Positions 1 through 11,255 of a DNA stretch of 64,000 nucleotides are shown here, in pieces. Numbering within the stretch: the stretch's first letter is position 1; every line of letters starts with the position of its first letter. The position numbers were made by a program, and so were the translations under genes. The DNA is taken from NCBI GenBank assembly GCA_000727475.1, contig KL647320.1, forward strand, positions 1-64,000, given 5' to 3'. A model generated the notes under the pieces. That model had not been told where the DNA came from and did no database searches. It was given only the letters and a program-made list of their open reading frames with translations. Source of the DNA: Sarcocystis neurona (lineage: Eukaryota > Apicomplexa > Conoidasida > Eucoccidiorida > Sarcocystidae).

Positions 1-870
1 CTCATCTACAGATGCAACATAGACAACTTTACAGATCCATCTCCAGTGCAGCCTGAGTGTTTCAAAACGTAATGCCCATGATGCCGAACTAACTATCCCT
101 TTCAATGATGCCAGGATCAACGCTGACGAACAAGCATGACGCGATGCACAGTGCGACCCCGTAGGCAGGCGCGTCTATGTGTAAATGGGCAGTGGCAAAC
201 CTCACGAGCACAGGAGACCAGATGCAGTGTAATTCTAGCTTCACGCACAAACCCTGAACATTCAATCCTGTGCCATTCTATAAGGGGATCTCTCCACTGA
301 AGACGTCATCACAGTTGTGAGACATTTCATACGGCCTGCACCTCCTCATCTCCAACATATTCTCTCGTGCGTCGTACAAACAGAAATACCTGCGAGTGTG
401 CCATCTGGCTCTCCATTGACGTACACATGTGGTGCAAACCTGGGTGAGTGCCCTTCGTGTACCAAACATCTCTCATCTCAACGAATACGTGCATGTTTTT
501 TCCGCAGGCGAGTGACCGTGTCATACGACCTTGTACTGCAGCCGTAGGCAATTCATAAAGGTTCACCCAGTTCTATTTTCGGACCAGCTGCACAGAGGAA
601 TGTCTTCACTAGCGTGACCGTAGACGTCGGTACCTAGCAGCCCTTCGTGAGATACGTAGCAGAAATGCCATCAACGCTAAGGTATAGCGCCTGACGTATT
701 TCACTGCTGCATGCTTCGTTATTACCACCTCAGAACAATTGAGAACTTATGTTTTGTTTGTTTGGCGCACCGCATATTTTCTGCCTAGAGCGTTACGTTC
801 ACAGTGTATCACTAGTCGAATGCTGTTCTCCTTCACTCTTGACTGGTGGCGATAGTACACACACGCACGG

Positions 871-1563
871 TTAACGCCGAAATTGACACGGACCACGTTC
901 GTCACTTGTACTGACACCCTTGGCTGCGTTAGACATTTCGTGCCTCTCGATCATTTCAGCATTCATCCGAAAGCTGCAGAGCAGAGTCACGGTTTTTGAC
1001 AGCAGGCGTGTTGTTCGTTCCCTGCCTTGTAACAAAGCTGCGCTGCAACTGTGGCCTCTCTCCAGATGATGTCCTGTCAATGCGGCGGAGATGACTTGGT
1101 TTCCACCCCCGCGACAGGATTGTGCGGAGGGAGGGTACCACCACGAGCGGAGGCCTTTTTTTCTCCTTCACCGCCTGCAACAGGTCCGTACTATCTGTGG
1201 GGCTGACATTTTGCCTCAGGGTGAAATTGTGCACCCTGAGTCCTTAAGTATTCTCCGGCAAGCCTCTCATCTCTAGACGAAGGACGAGACCTATTACCAC
1301 TCCGATAAGAAAAGAGACGAGTTTAATCATGGGTCGCTCCGCAAGGGGGCCGTTAATGGGTGAAGTGCGAACGCTTCCCAACTCGGGTACATCATCGAAC
1401 ATCGGCTCCCACATTGGTATAAAGACCGGAACCGCTCCCTCCAGAGTACAAAATGCCGCGCCTTCCACGGTGCTCCTGCGCGCACGGGATCCAGGAATGG
1501 GTGGTCGACCGCAATGAATAAAGTCCCGCACTCTCGACAAGGGCTTATACGATTGTTTGACAC
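871..1563 (-). mobile_element. Decayed Ty3/gypsy-like retroelement fragment (RT thumb to RNase H)
   Basis: Minus-strand frames read in order resemble the end of a Ty3/gypsy reverse transcriptase and its RNase H. RPMIKLVSFLIGVV is like the 'lrsFLGl' block, SPTDSTDLLQAVKE with PPLVVVPSL is like the 'aF..lK..l..aPvL..pd' block, and SAALLQGRERTTRLLSKT is like the 'GavL.Q......SkkL' block of RNase H. The blocks lie in different frames, so the copy is broken by frameshifts and stops. The assignment rests on block order and spacing judged by eye; no single block is strong. It is not a functional gene. Confidence 0.4.
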
Positions 1564-4156
1564 GACTTGACCGCCTTTAGAAAAATAATGTCCTCTAATT
1601 TTGACAGGGCTGAGTATCTACTGCATCATCCCACCCCTGCGGCTGCGAAGTACAACATCAACTCCAGCCGCTGTTCTCCGGCCTGACAGTGCGTTACACA
1701 AGGCTCGGGTGTGTGCACCGCAGGGTTGGTGAGCAACCTGGGACGTGTCTTTCTGCGGCGCTGTTTACCAGAATAGAGGGACATAGACACTTGGCCACCA
1801 AAGGGCCAAACTATGTAGGGTACACATAGGCCTGCAGCATACAAAAAAATCTACTGCACATTTTCCCCACAGTTGCCCTGCCAACGCGGCCGTGATGATA
1901 TGCACCACACTACAGGAGGGCTGCAGGGGACAATTAATCACCTCATTGCAAGTTGCATCAGAAATTCGTAATTCCCCTCGCGTCTAGTTCTGCGTAATGG
2001 CGGTGGGTTCAACTTTTGTTTTTTTGTGGTCCTCTTCTGCTCTTGCGTTGTAGCCAGCTACTCTTTTCTCCGTTCACTCCCATGATGCCTTAGAAGTGCC
2101 CGTTTTTCGCCTCGATGGAGACCTAATTTGTTCTTCCCTTCACATCACCCTTGACGGGTTTCTATTTCTCCAGCTCTTTTCTTTGATACATGTGAACACG
2201 GGCAGCAGTGGTTGCAAAAGCTAGTCGTTGGTGTTTCCTTCTGAACTTCAATCCTCGAGAAGCTGGGTACGCCTTAAGAATAAGACCAAGGCAATTAGAA
2301 CTGGGACGGCAGAAAGAATACAAAATAAGCAGCCCAGTCCAGTGTGGAGCATTCACCTACTCAGAAAAAATGAGATATCCACCACTGTGTGGGTCGTAAT
2401 GAAGACGCTGTACCCTTGCGCGCGGAGAAGGAGATCGGTGCGCTGCCGTGTGGACTGCTAAGGTCTACCAGTAAGAGAAGAAGCTTTTGTGTACAGCTCC
2501 ACACCTTGTTGTGGAGGGCGGTGGGGAAAAATGCGTTGCCCCCCTACCGCCACCACCACCGTGAGATACGTGGACGAGGTGCATGGGAGCGGATCCGCGG
2601 AGGGACGTCCTTGTGACTCAGAGGGATGAACACACACACACACACACACTTGTGTGTATAGGAGAGCGTAGTTTCACATAACTTGAGAAAGTCAAGCCGT
2701 TTTAAGTGACGGAGAAGGACCACGTCAGAGGAAACTGCGCGAGGGAGATGCTACAGCGAGGAAGACGTGTTTGTAGTTATGAAGTGACGTATACGTAGAG
2801 AAGTAGAGAGATACGAGTGAAGGCGTCTGACTGCATATATATGTGCGTGTGTAAACTGATGTGCAGGTAGACAGTAAAGCGAAGCAAACGGAAGTGTAAC
2901 GTACGTAGAAAGTGCGGAAGGAACTACGAAGAGAAGCAGGTTCTTACACACAGGTATTAGAAGAGAGGTCGGTAGAGATATATGTACAGGATGACGACCC
3001 CCGCTCGAGACAACGCAGTCGATTCTATCAGTAGACACTGGTGTCAAGGTATAGCCACTGTAAATGAGCATACGGTGGTCCGAGAGTTTACCACACTGTC
3101 GCAGGTGCGGGTAAGAAGGATCGGGCGGGCAGTGCTGTAGCTCTACCAGCCACAGACGAGATGTGTTGATTGCAACGGGCTGTTTTGACTTGTCCAGCCT
3201 GATGCAATTGTCTATCGCTTGGAACGGGCGGAACGAGTGGTAACGACAGACGTGGAGGAATAGATCTCACGTGATTAGATAGAAAGTTACGGGTCTTCGG
3301 CCGCAGATGACCTTCCGTTCATAGAAAGCTTCTGCGTACTACGGAGGGAGGACACCCAGAATGGCTCGTTCCCCAGGGTGACTGGGTGTAGGAACACCGT
3401 TCCCGAAGACGAGAAATCATCCTGCCTTGTAGCGGCGACTGACGCAAGAAGACACGCACGTCCCAAAATGCAAAATGGGCATGTACAAGTCATGTTGTTC
3501 GCCTTTTTCTCTGCGAACACTCTACGCGTGCAAACCGATATGGCGGACGAAACACGCGCTTTATCCACAGTGAAAGATTCAACTCGAGTGCAACCAGGAA
3601 GTTATTCACTCGCCCTTGTGTGCATATGCACTGGGGATGTCTCCACACGAGGGCGTGAGACCGGGACACATGCTTTTGACAGAGACATAGGGTCGAAGAC
3701 TCAAGCAGAGATGGACAAGTATACGTGTAGGTGTATGTGCACCTCTCTAGACAGGCACGGTAATGCTCGAGGCGTCTCAGCTGGAAGGCTCCTTTAGACT
3801 CAATTCAGAAATTGGGAAGAACCCCCACGTGCGCGCAGGAAGTGGGAGCTGCAAACGGAGGCAGGAGCTGCGGCCCCCAGGTTTAACGGAGTGAAACTGC
3901 CACACAACCCGTACACGTGCGACGCGCCAGAGAAGCCGTACAAGGTCCGAATCAGAAACAGTCAGTGCAGAACAACACGCACGAATATGGAGAAAACCAT
4001 ATGTGGGTACGTGTGTGCGAAGGACGGCGCAAAGGAGAATCTAGGGGGGGCACCAGAAGACACATAAGGAGTGAAACGCACAGCGCACACTGAGTATCAA
4101 AGCGGAAGGTGTGTGAAAGCAGCATATAAAGAACCGCTTCGTGCTTGCGCGGAGAT

Positions 4157-4376
4157 TGCGTGCGAGAGACCAGCACGTACTAGAGTACCCCGAAGCTGCT
4201 ATGGACGAACCTGCGTGCGAGAGAGCAGCGCTTACTAGAGTACCCCGAAGCTGCTACAGGCGAACCTGCGTGCGAGAGAGCAGCACTTACTAGAGCACCC
4301 CGAAGCTGCTACGGGCGAACCTGCGTGCGAGAGAGCAGCACTTACTAGAGCACCCCGAAGCTGCTTGGGCAAACCA
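4157..4376. repeat. 55-bp tandem repeat, four copies
   Basis: Four consecutive units begin at 4157, 4212, 4267 and 4322, each starting TGCGTGCGAGAGA and containing CCCCGAAGCTGCT. Copies 2-4 are nearly identical; copy 1 has a few more differences and the last is slightly truncated. The unit length is not a multiple of three, so the array is unlikely to encode a protein repeat. Confidence 0.9.
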
Positions 4377-4817
4377 CAGGATCGGACGTCGGCGTTTTGG
4401 CACAGAGAGAGCGTACGTAGACTCAATGTGGAAAGAGCTTCTTCCGTAAACATCAGTGCGTCGTATCGGAAAATTGCGTATACGGACGGTGGGAAAAATG
4501 AGTAACGTGAATGGTTTGCATTCTGAGCCGCTGTGACACCCGCGCAAACAAAAAATGTGGACGCCGTAACTGTGGGAAGGGCAGAGAAGCAGTGTGCGAG
4601 AGAGAAAATCTGTGCAAAGTGATTATACGTGTCTTTCGCCTAGACGCTAAAAGACTGAGAGCGACAAGCGTGACTACAAGATTATCGATTTTCGCCTGGA
4701 AAGCTTTTAAAAGAGAAACTGTGTGAGTAGTTGATACTGCGCGAAGCCAAGGCTGTCTATGTAATCCTAAAACCATCGTTCGTTTGACGAGAGAGCTGTG
4801 TGTGACGTCGCTAGGGA

Positions 4818-5049
4818 GTCAAACTGGAATACAGTAAGGTGAAGGGAACCCTGACGTTGCTAACACGTACGCACACGTATGTACAACGTGTGAGCAGGGA
4901 GTTATTCACTGAATATGGCAGACTTGTGGAATGTTAATAGGAAGTCAAACTGGAATACAGTGAAGTGAAGGACACACTTACATCGCCAAGACACGTACGT
5001 GTCTATATGCACATGTATAGAGCAGGGAGTTATCCATCAGATATGGCAG
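4818..5049. repeat. Direct repeat of about 105 bp, two copies
   Basis: Copy one (about 4818-4922) and copy two (about 4944-5049) share GTCAAACTGGAATACAGT at the start and GAGCAGGGAGTTAT then ATATGGCAG at the end. The middle is diverged. No coding potential is seen. Confidence 0.8.
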
Positions 5050-6364
5050 GTCGCATATAGCTTGTATGGATGAACCTACGTGGGAGATCTGTGCATGCGT
5101 GCGTGAACCGTGAGTAGGCGAATTTAAGAAGATACACATCCTCAGCAGTCCACAGAGCGAGACGCGAGGGCGCGCCTATTTAGCTGGCCAGAACTGTACC
5201 AGAATTTGCAACGTGTGACATTAAGGCGCACAGCTCCCTCGAAAATAACAGCAATATGGGGCAGGCGTGTTCTCTTTACATGAAACGAGTGTCGATGGTG
5301 TCGATGATTCACATAAAGTAGACTCAATAGATATGCGTGTACGTTCGCTTACACATCATCTGCGTCCTCCACTTCTGCTAATTCGAAGATCCAACTGCCG
5401 ACCCACGTAAGGATACGTAGATGCTTCGACTGTAGCAGAGCTCGATGCACGTGCATCATCGAAATGAATGATACTGCATTTCGTGTGAAGACATAAATAT
5501 ATATATATATATATAAGGTATGGTGAACACACACTGCGTCAGAAGCGAGACAGTCGATTTGTCAAAGTGGCTTTTTAACGTGGAAATATGCAGTTTCGTT
5601 GAAAGTTCATTCTATTGAAAGCTCTTTCCGTCTAAAAAGGAGGGGTATTTCTCGTGTTACAACGAGAGTGACGCAGAATCTACTTTGCAGACCATACTAT
5701 GAATATGTTTGGATGAATGTACGTAGTTGTATAAGGGTTTTTGGTTTCTGTTCGGATAAGGATTCAAAGGCAAAGTGAAAAACAAAACCATGCAAATAGT
5801 TGGGAAATAAACTGCACGTGGCCGTAGATTGACGCATACAGAAATTGCCGCAAGGAGCTGAGCTGCGCTGCTCCGCGTGAGAAGACAAGTTACGTGCCAG
5901 ACGGTCGCTCAGTAAGGGGTCCAAGTCATTTTTCTGTTACGCTCCCCCCGAGGTGAACATGCGCGGGTTGGTGGAAGTGCGTGAAGGCGTGTGTCTACAT
6001 AGGGACAGGCCACGTTTTTGTACGTTTAGGGACGCCTTTTTATGCTCGTACTCAGAAGAACAGTGTTCTAAAGCGTTCTGTTTGGCAAATACTCGCGTCC
6101 TACTTGTAGGAACGTGTTTTTCTTTGTATTCGCTAACTTCTCCCCTTCACACGAAGTGACGTCTGTGTGTGCGTAACGTGAAAAAAATGTCGCGCACATT
6201 TCTTTCTCTGTGTGGAGTACCACTCAGATGTGTACATAAGAAGCCCTTCTATTCTGAGCGTGTATATCCACACGTGGGGTTCTTCTCGGTCTTAGACGTG
6301 GCGTACTCACACGCGCCTTAACCTGGCGACACAGTCTCCCATATTCGTGGAAATCTGTGGAAGG

Positions 6365-7198
6365 CTACCCCGCAGTAAAAAATTTGTTTTCTTGAGTGAG
6401 GCAAGCCGTAGACTGGCGACGGTCGTGTCTGCCATTTGACATATGGTGGTGGTGGTTCTGCATATTCTGGAAACTCTCAATATCTTCATTTTCGCGACAT
6501 TGTCTCTCATTTCTTTGCAGTCCGTGCGGACGCGCGTTCCTCCTTTCGCGTATAAAGTGGCCGATGACATCTTCCCGTGTGTGGAGCGCTTTTTGTAAAG
6601 AAGATGCCATCGGTGAAGTCACAAACGCCTCAGCAACGAGTTTAAAACGACGCTCTTTCATGCCGAGGTGCTGGACGCATATTTGGTGTCAAGCACATCT
6701 GCAGATTTAGAATTGCTCGGGCGCATAGGTTCTTGGCGAGAATTCTTTCTCTCCTGATGCACTGGTACGTGTGGCGTTTCTGGACGTCAATCGTAGTCGC
6801 GTGTCGACTGCAACAGAATATATGAAACTGACGATGGTGCGTTTGACAGTGAAACACAGAATGAAATTCAGCAGGTACTCAAAATTCGGACGTCTCTTTA
6901 TCTCACTGGCGCCATCAGGATTGTCATTCCTGTCAGTCACTGGCGGTGTCATTGACAGATTCGAAAGTGGCACATGGGAACGGACGATGAGTACCATGCA
7001 CAAAGCAGCCAGTCCTTTAGATGAATACGGAAGAGCTAGTTTCTCTTTCGCAACGGAAGGATAAAAGTTTTTTCTATATGGAGAGGCAACAAGTGTACCC
7101 AGCTCTTCTTCCGTAAGGTTCTTCTTAGAGGAACCTTCCACGAAAGGGCGTCTACGTCTAGTACGAAAAGAGACAGACAGACGCAAACTAGTCCTCAC
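6365..7198 (-). mobile_element. Decayed Ty3/gypsy-like fragment (RNase H to integrase start)
   Basis: The minus-strand frame of 163 codons (7198-6707) contains SKKNLTEEE, RKNFYPSVAKEKLAL and SHVPLSNL. In this order they resemble the RNase H blocks 'S+kL...E..Y...ekE.LA' and 'TDHkpL..L' of Ty3/gypsy elements. The next minus frame (6661-6365) has ALHTREDVIGHF, like the HH part of the integrase zinc-binding domain. A stop separates the frames, so the copy is dead. It cannot be part of the 0.9-1.5 kb fragment, because on this strand RNase H would then come before the reverse transcriptase end. Confidence 0.4.
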
Positions 7199-9309
7199 AC
7201 ACCTCTGGACCTACATGCAAACACAGAAGAATAAAACGTAGATATTTACAGAATCATACTTACTCTGACACACCTGTAGACACGTAAGCAAACACAGAAG
7301 GGCAATCCTGGACCTTCTGTGTATGCATGTATAGATACCTGCGCGTACGTGTCTACACGTGTATATATATATATATATATACATATGTATATATATACAT
7401 ATGCATATATGTAAAATTAACCAGGCACGTGTCAACTGGAAGAGTAAGCACACACACGTGTGCGCGTGTAAAGACATGCACGTTCATCTAAACCACGACA
7501 CACAAAGATTAAGATTTTCGTATCTGCAGGTTATCTATATATCTGTAGGTGTAGATATATACGGTTGTTTACACGTCTAGCTGCAGTTGGATGCTTACGT
7601 AGGCGTTTGTGGTCACGCACACCTGAGAACACAAGAGTACCTGTAGACGTGTATACACGCACTTCTACGTACGCACGTGTTCGTATAGGAATGTGTTTGT
7701 ACACGTGTTTCTCTCTGCTGACTCAACTTTTCCGTACACAGTAGAAAGGCTCGTAACAGCAGCGGCAAATACGTTGACCGCTTATTTCTGAGGTTTTCTC
7801 CATTTCCAGATCCTCCCGGACATCACATACTTAAGATTATATGTAAACTTACTTTCGAGTTCTTCACCGTCTAACGTATTGCACATACGTTCGGGGTGCA
7901 CGCAGACGCACAGCTGCCTCCTCTGTATACTGTTATAAATACATAACCTTGGTAACTTTAAAGAATCTACAAGCTCACTTAGATCATATATATATATATA
8001 AATACGAGCCGCATAATTCCGCATAACCGTTTTCTAGACTGACACATTAATAAAACTACCTCGTTCCTTGTGACTAGTCATAGATATACGTTCGTGTAAA
8101 TAAACATGTCTTTGTAGTGGCTTCGCGACATATTCTTGCCCACAGCAGCGTGCGCATTCGCACACACAAACGTATATTCGTGTATAACAGATATACGTGC
8201 ACATCTGTGTGCATTTTCGACATCACATTGCTTTGCGTGCCTGCCTCCGCGTGAGCATCTCCACAGAGGCGCGTACGCATTTATACCGACGTCTGCACGT
8301 ATATATATATACGTATACGTATATACACGGGCGTATATTGAAATGTAGGCAGAAAAGCACCTGTGTACAAAGTAAGCACGTATGCCGTAGAGAGCAGTCG
8401 TGGCGAATATGTCCTTGGCCGACCAGACAGAGGCAGCTCGGTGTGTGCAAATATTTATTTACACGTATATATCTGTACAGGTTCATAATGGCTATATACA
8501 CGTATGCGTGCAAAGCAGACGTGCAGTATATTTGTGTTTACCACACCCCTGATATGTGTATATCTCACCCACAGGACGCATGCGTGGGCATGTGTGTGTG
8601 CACCGTCCTGCGCACATTTTTAGTGCAGTGAGGACTGCAGCGTGTCAGCATGGCACTCGAGACAAAGCGTCGCCTAACAGACCGCAGCAAATGTGTGGCT
8701 GGGCTGGTAAAAGGGACTGGTTAACACGAGATTATGAGGAGTGGGGCGCCAGAGTCTCCCTGTCGACTGGTGACGGAAAAAGTGAAGGAGTGCAGAAGTG
8801 GGGTGTACGTACACTGCACGGTATGTGTGCCTGCAGCGCGGACGCTCAAATTGTGAGGAGCACGCGCGTAAGAAGCGTGTGCGCAGTTTCAAGTCGCGTG
8901 ACAGTGCGAAAAGTCGTCCTTCTCACTTGTGCATGCGTGGACCAGCATATAAATGTCTGTTTCACTGGGATTTCGGCGATCAGAGGCGCGGGCGGCCTGC
9001 TTCATAAGAGAAAGGCGCCAGCGTGGTACGCACATCTGTCGGAAGTGGAATAAGAGCCGGTTTTTTTTTCGACACAAAAGAACGGAAGCGCGGCCCTTCT
9101 CCCTCTGGTGGCGCGGAGAACATCAAGTAATAAACATGCCCGCGGAGAGTCCCTGCAGGAGATCTGCACCGGAAGAGGCTTGCACGCCGCAGCTGTGGGA
9201 CCCCGTTCACTCGTGTCTCTCTACTTATTCCTCACATATGTTGAGAAATGTACGCACCTACGCCCACACTCACAGGTGCGCGGGGCCACGCATCCACGAA
9301 TATTCTTCA

Positions 9310-9760
9310 CACATACACACTCAACGGGCACTCAGAGATACATACACAAAGACACACAGAGATACATACACACGCAGACACACACACCCACAGACATATA
9401 CATACATATACATATATATACAGATATACACACATATATACGTGCAGATACAGCGAAGCGCGTGTAGACACAGAGATACACGTATACGTGCCGAGACAGA
9501 GAGAGAACGAGAGAGAGACGTACACACACACACACAGATACACACACATATCCCGAAGCACATATATATGAACCCACGCACAGACGCATACGCATATATA
9601 TATATACATATATATACATACACGTAAAGCCTCACAGAGAGACGGACAGACGCACACACAGAGAGACAGACAGACACAGAAATTTACATATAGCTCTCTC
9701 TGTATGTACAGACACACACGGAAGAAAATACAAGCAGACACAGTCATACAAAGAGGGCCG
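9310..9760. repeat. CA/GA/TA-rich simple-sequence tract
   Basis: Mixed ACACAC, GAGAGA and TATACA runs lie just beyond the 3' end of the methyltransferase coding region. Long open frames on both strands here (Thr/His/Tyr-rich on plus, Val/Cys/Tyr-rich on minus) are by-products of the repeat and are not called as genes. Confidence 0.85.
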
Positions 9761-9829
9761 CCCTCCTGCTGCTGTCTCGACGCGTGTCTATCTATCCGCG
9801 CGCGGAGACGTGTTCAGAGTCTCAGAGGC

Positions 9830-9954
9830 TCAGGTGACTCGAACGCAGGAGGCCTGCTCTTCGTAGTCAACGATAATCGGGCCAAATGTATCGACGACGG
9901 TGCCTGGGGAGCCACGCGAGAGGTAGCCGTGAAAGGAGTACGTGGGACGGGAGA
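9830..9954 (-). CDS. Methyltransferase gene, exon 8 (C-terminus and stop)
   Basis: The acceptor TTCTTGAAG precedes 9954. The exon supplies two bases of a split codon, then SRPTYSFHGYLSR, DTFGPIIVDYEEQ and a TGA stop at 9832-9830. Joined to exon 7 it reads ADLKNYKKE-I-SRPTYSFHGYL, consistent with the last barrel strands of PRMT-like enzymes. The phase matches exactly. Confidence 0.65.
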
Positions 9955-11220
9955 CTTCAAGAAGCACTTGCTGCTGTCGCTTTCCTCTGACCTGTGTGGT
10001 AGCCGGGATTTTTTTTCGGCCAAGATACCGTCCCGCACACACACATAGAGAGATAGCGGTGCAGCAATGCGTACTCGCACAGGTGTGGTGAGCTGCTTCT
10101 TCAACAACTTCCGGACGGCCGTACATGCGCGCCGTTTACTGTCGGCCTCGACGGTCATCCACAAAGCAGCTATCATACTCCCCGTCCCTCACACGTACTT
10201 CAGACAGCTCTGGCCATCCGAGCAGCACGTAAAGAGGCTTTGACGGACAAAGTCGTCGCACAGCAGAAGAAATTCTGTCATACATCTCTCCACACGTCCG
10301 AACTTCACTACTCTCATCCCCCTCTTCACGGACACGTGTCTCTCTCCGTCTCTGTATGTATGTGCGTGTGTGTGTGTTTGTCTGTGTGGTGTACGTATAA
10401 TACACAAATACACATATGTGCAGGCACACCTTTTCTGCTACTTCGGCGTGATGTGCGACTTGAGGCGCCGGGCGGCCGTGTGGTTGTGTTTTCTTTTTTT
10501 GCTGCTGTGTGTTTGGGCAGCGGCATCGTGAAGCACAGACAATAAAAGTGCCTTTTGACGTTCTCGTGGAAAAAGCCAACCGCCAACGAGCCAAGAAGGA
10601 CAAGTATCACCGTGGATCGCAGATACTCGCAGTTTACGTGGAAAGAGACGTGAAAACGGCATCATCAAAGAGTGACCTTGATGAGTCGTTGCTCACCTTT
10701 CTTCGGGGTTCCGGTACATACATATACATATATACATATAGATACACATACACACACACGGATGCATATACTCGTGTACATATACATACATGTATACACG
10801 TACATATACATACACATATACATACATATGTATACATATATACATGCATATATATGCATATGTACATACACGTGCATACAATTCCACACATATATATCCA
10901 TACACATACATATATATACATTTACATACATACATATACAATACACATAACACATATATACAATGTACATATACCTACGTATCCTTGTATATACATACGT
11001 ACACGTGTATACATTTACATATATATATATAGATATATGCATGCATATATATACACATGCATCCACATATATACATTTACATACATGTGTATACATTTAC
11101 ATAAGCTTGTATACAATGTACATCTACCTACATACACATATATATATATATATGTATATACACACATACGAAATGTGGTGGGCACTGGATGGATGCGGCG
11201 TAAGTATACATATGTATGCA

Positions 11221-11255
<35 letters not shown>

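Larger units (their letters stand above)
1..9829. other. Gene-poor flank downstream of the methyltransferase gene
   Basis: No gene is recognisable here. Most open frames are under 170 codons, have no family signature and often overlap frames on the other strand. The first 2.5 kb and 6.3-7.2 kb are free of simple repeats and carry decayed retroelement sequence, listed separately. The rest alternates unique sequence with TA, TG and CA microsatellites (for example 7355-7410, 7990-8005, 8300-8330). The 139-codon frame at 3378-3797 on the plus strand is free of repeats but has no recognisable motif. The 3' UTR of the methyltransferase gene must lie at the right end, but I cannot place its polyadenylation site. 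Confidence 0.5.

Noticed and set aside
3378..3797. 139-codon plus frame without repeats
   Set aside because: No recognised motif, no splice partners, and similar-length frames overlap on the other strand; kept only as a note in the flank entry.
9248..9747. Several 100-220-codon frames of Thr/His/Tyr or Val/Cys/Tyr
   Set aside because: Pure products of CA/TA/GA microsatellites; no start context or domain.
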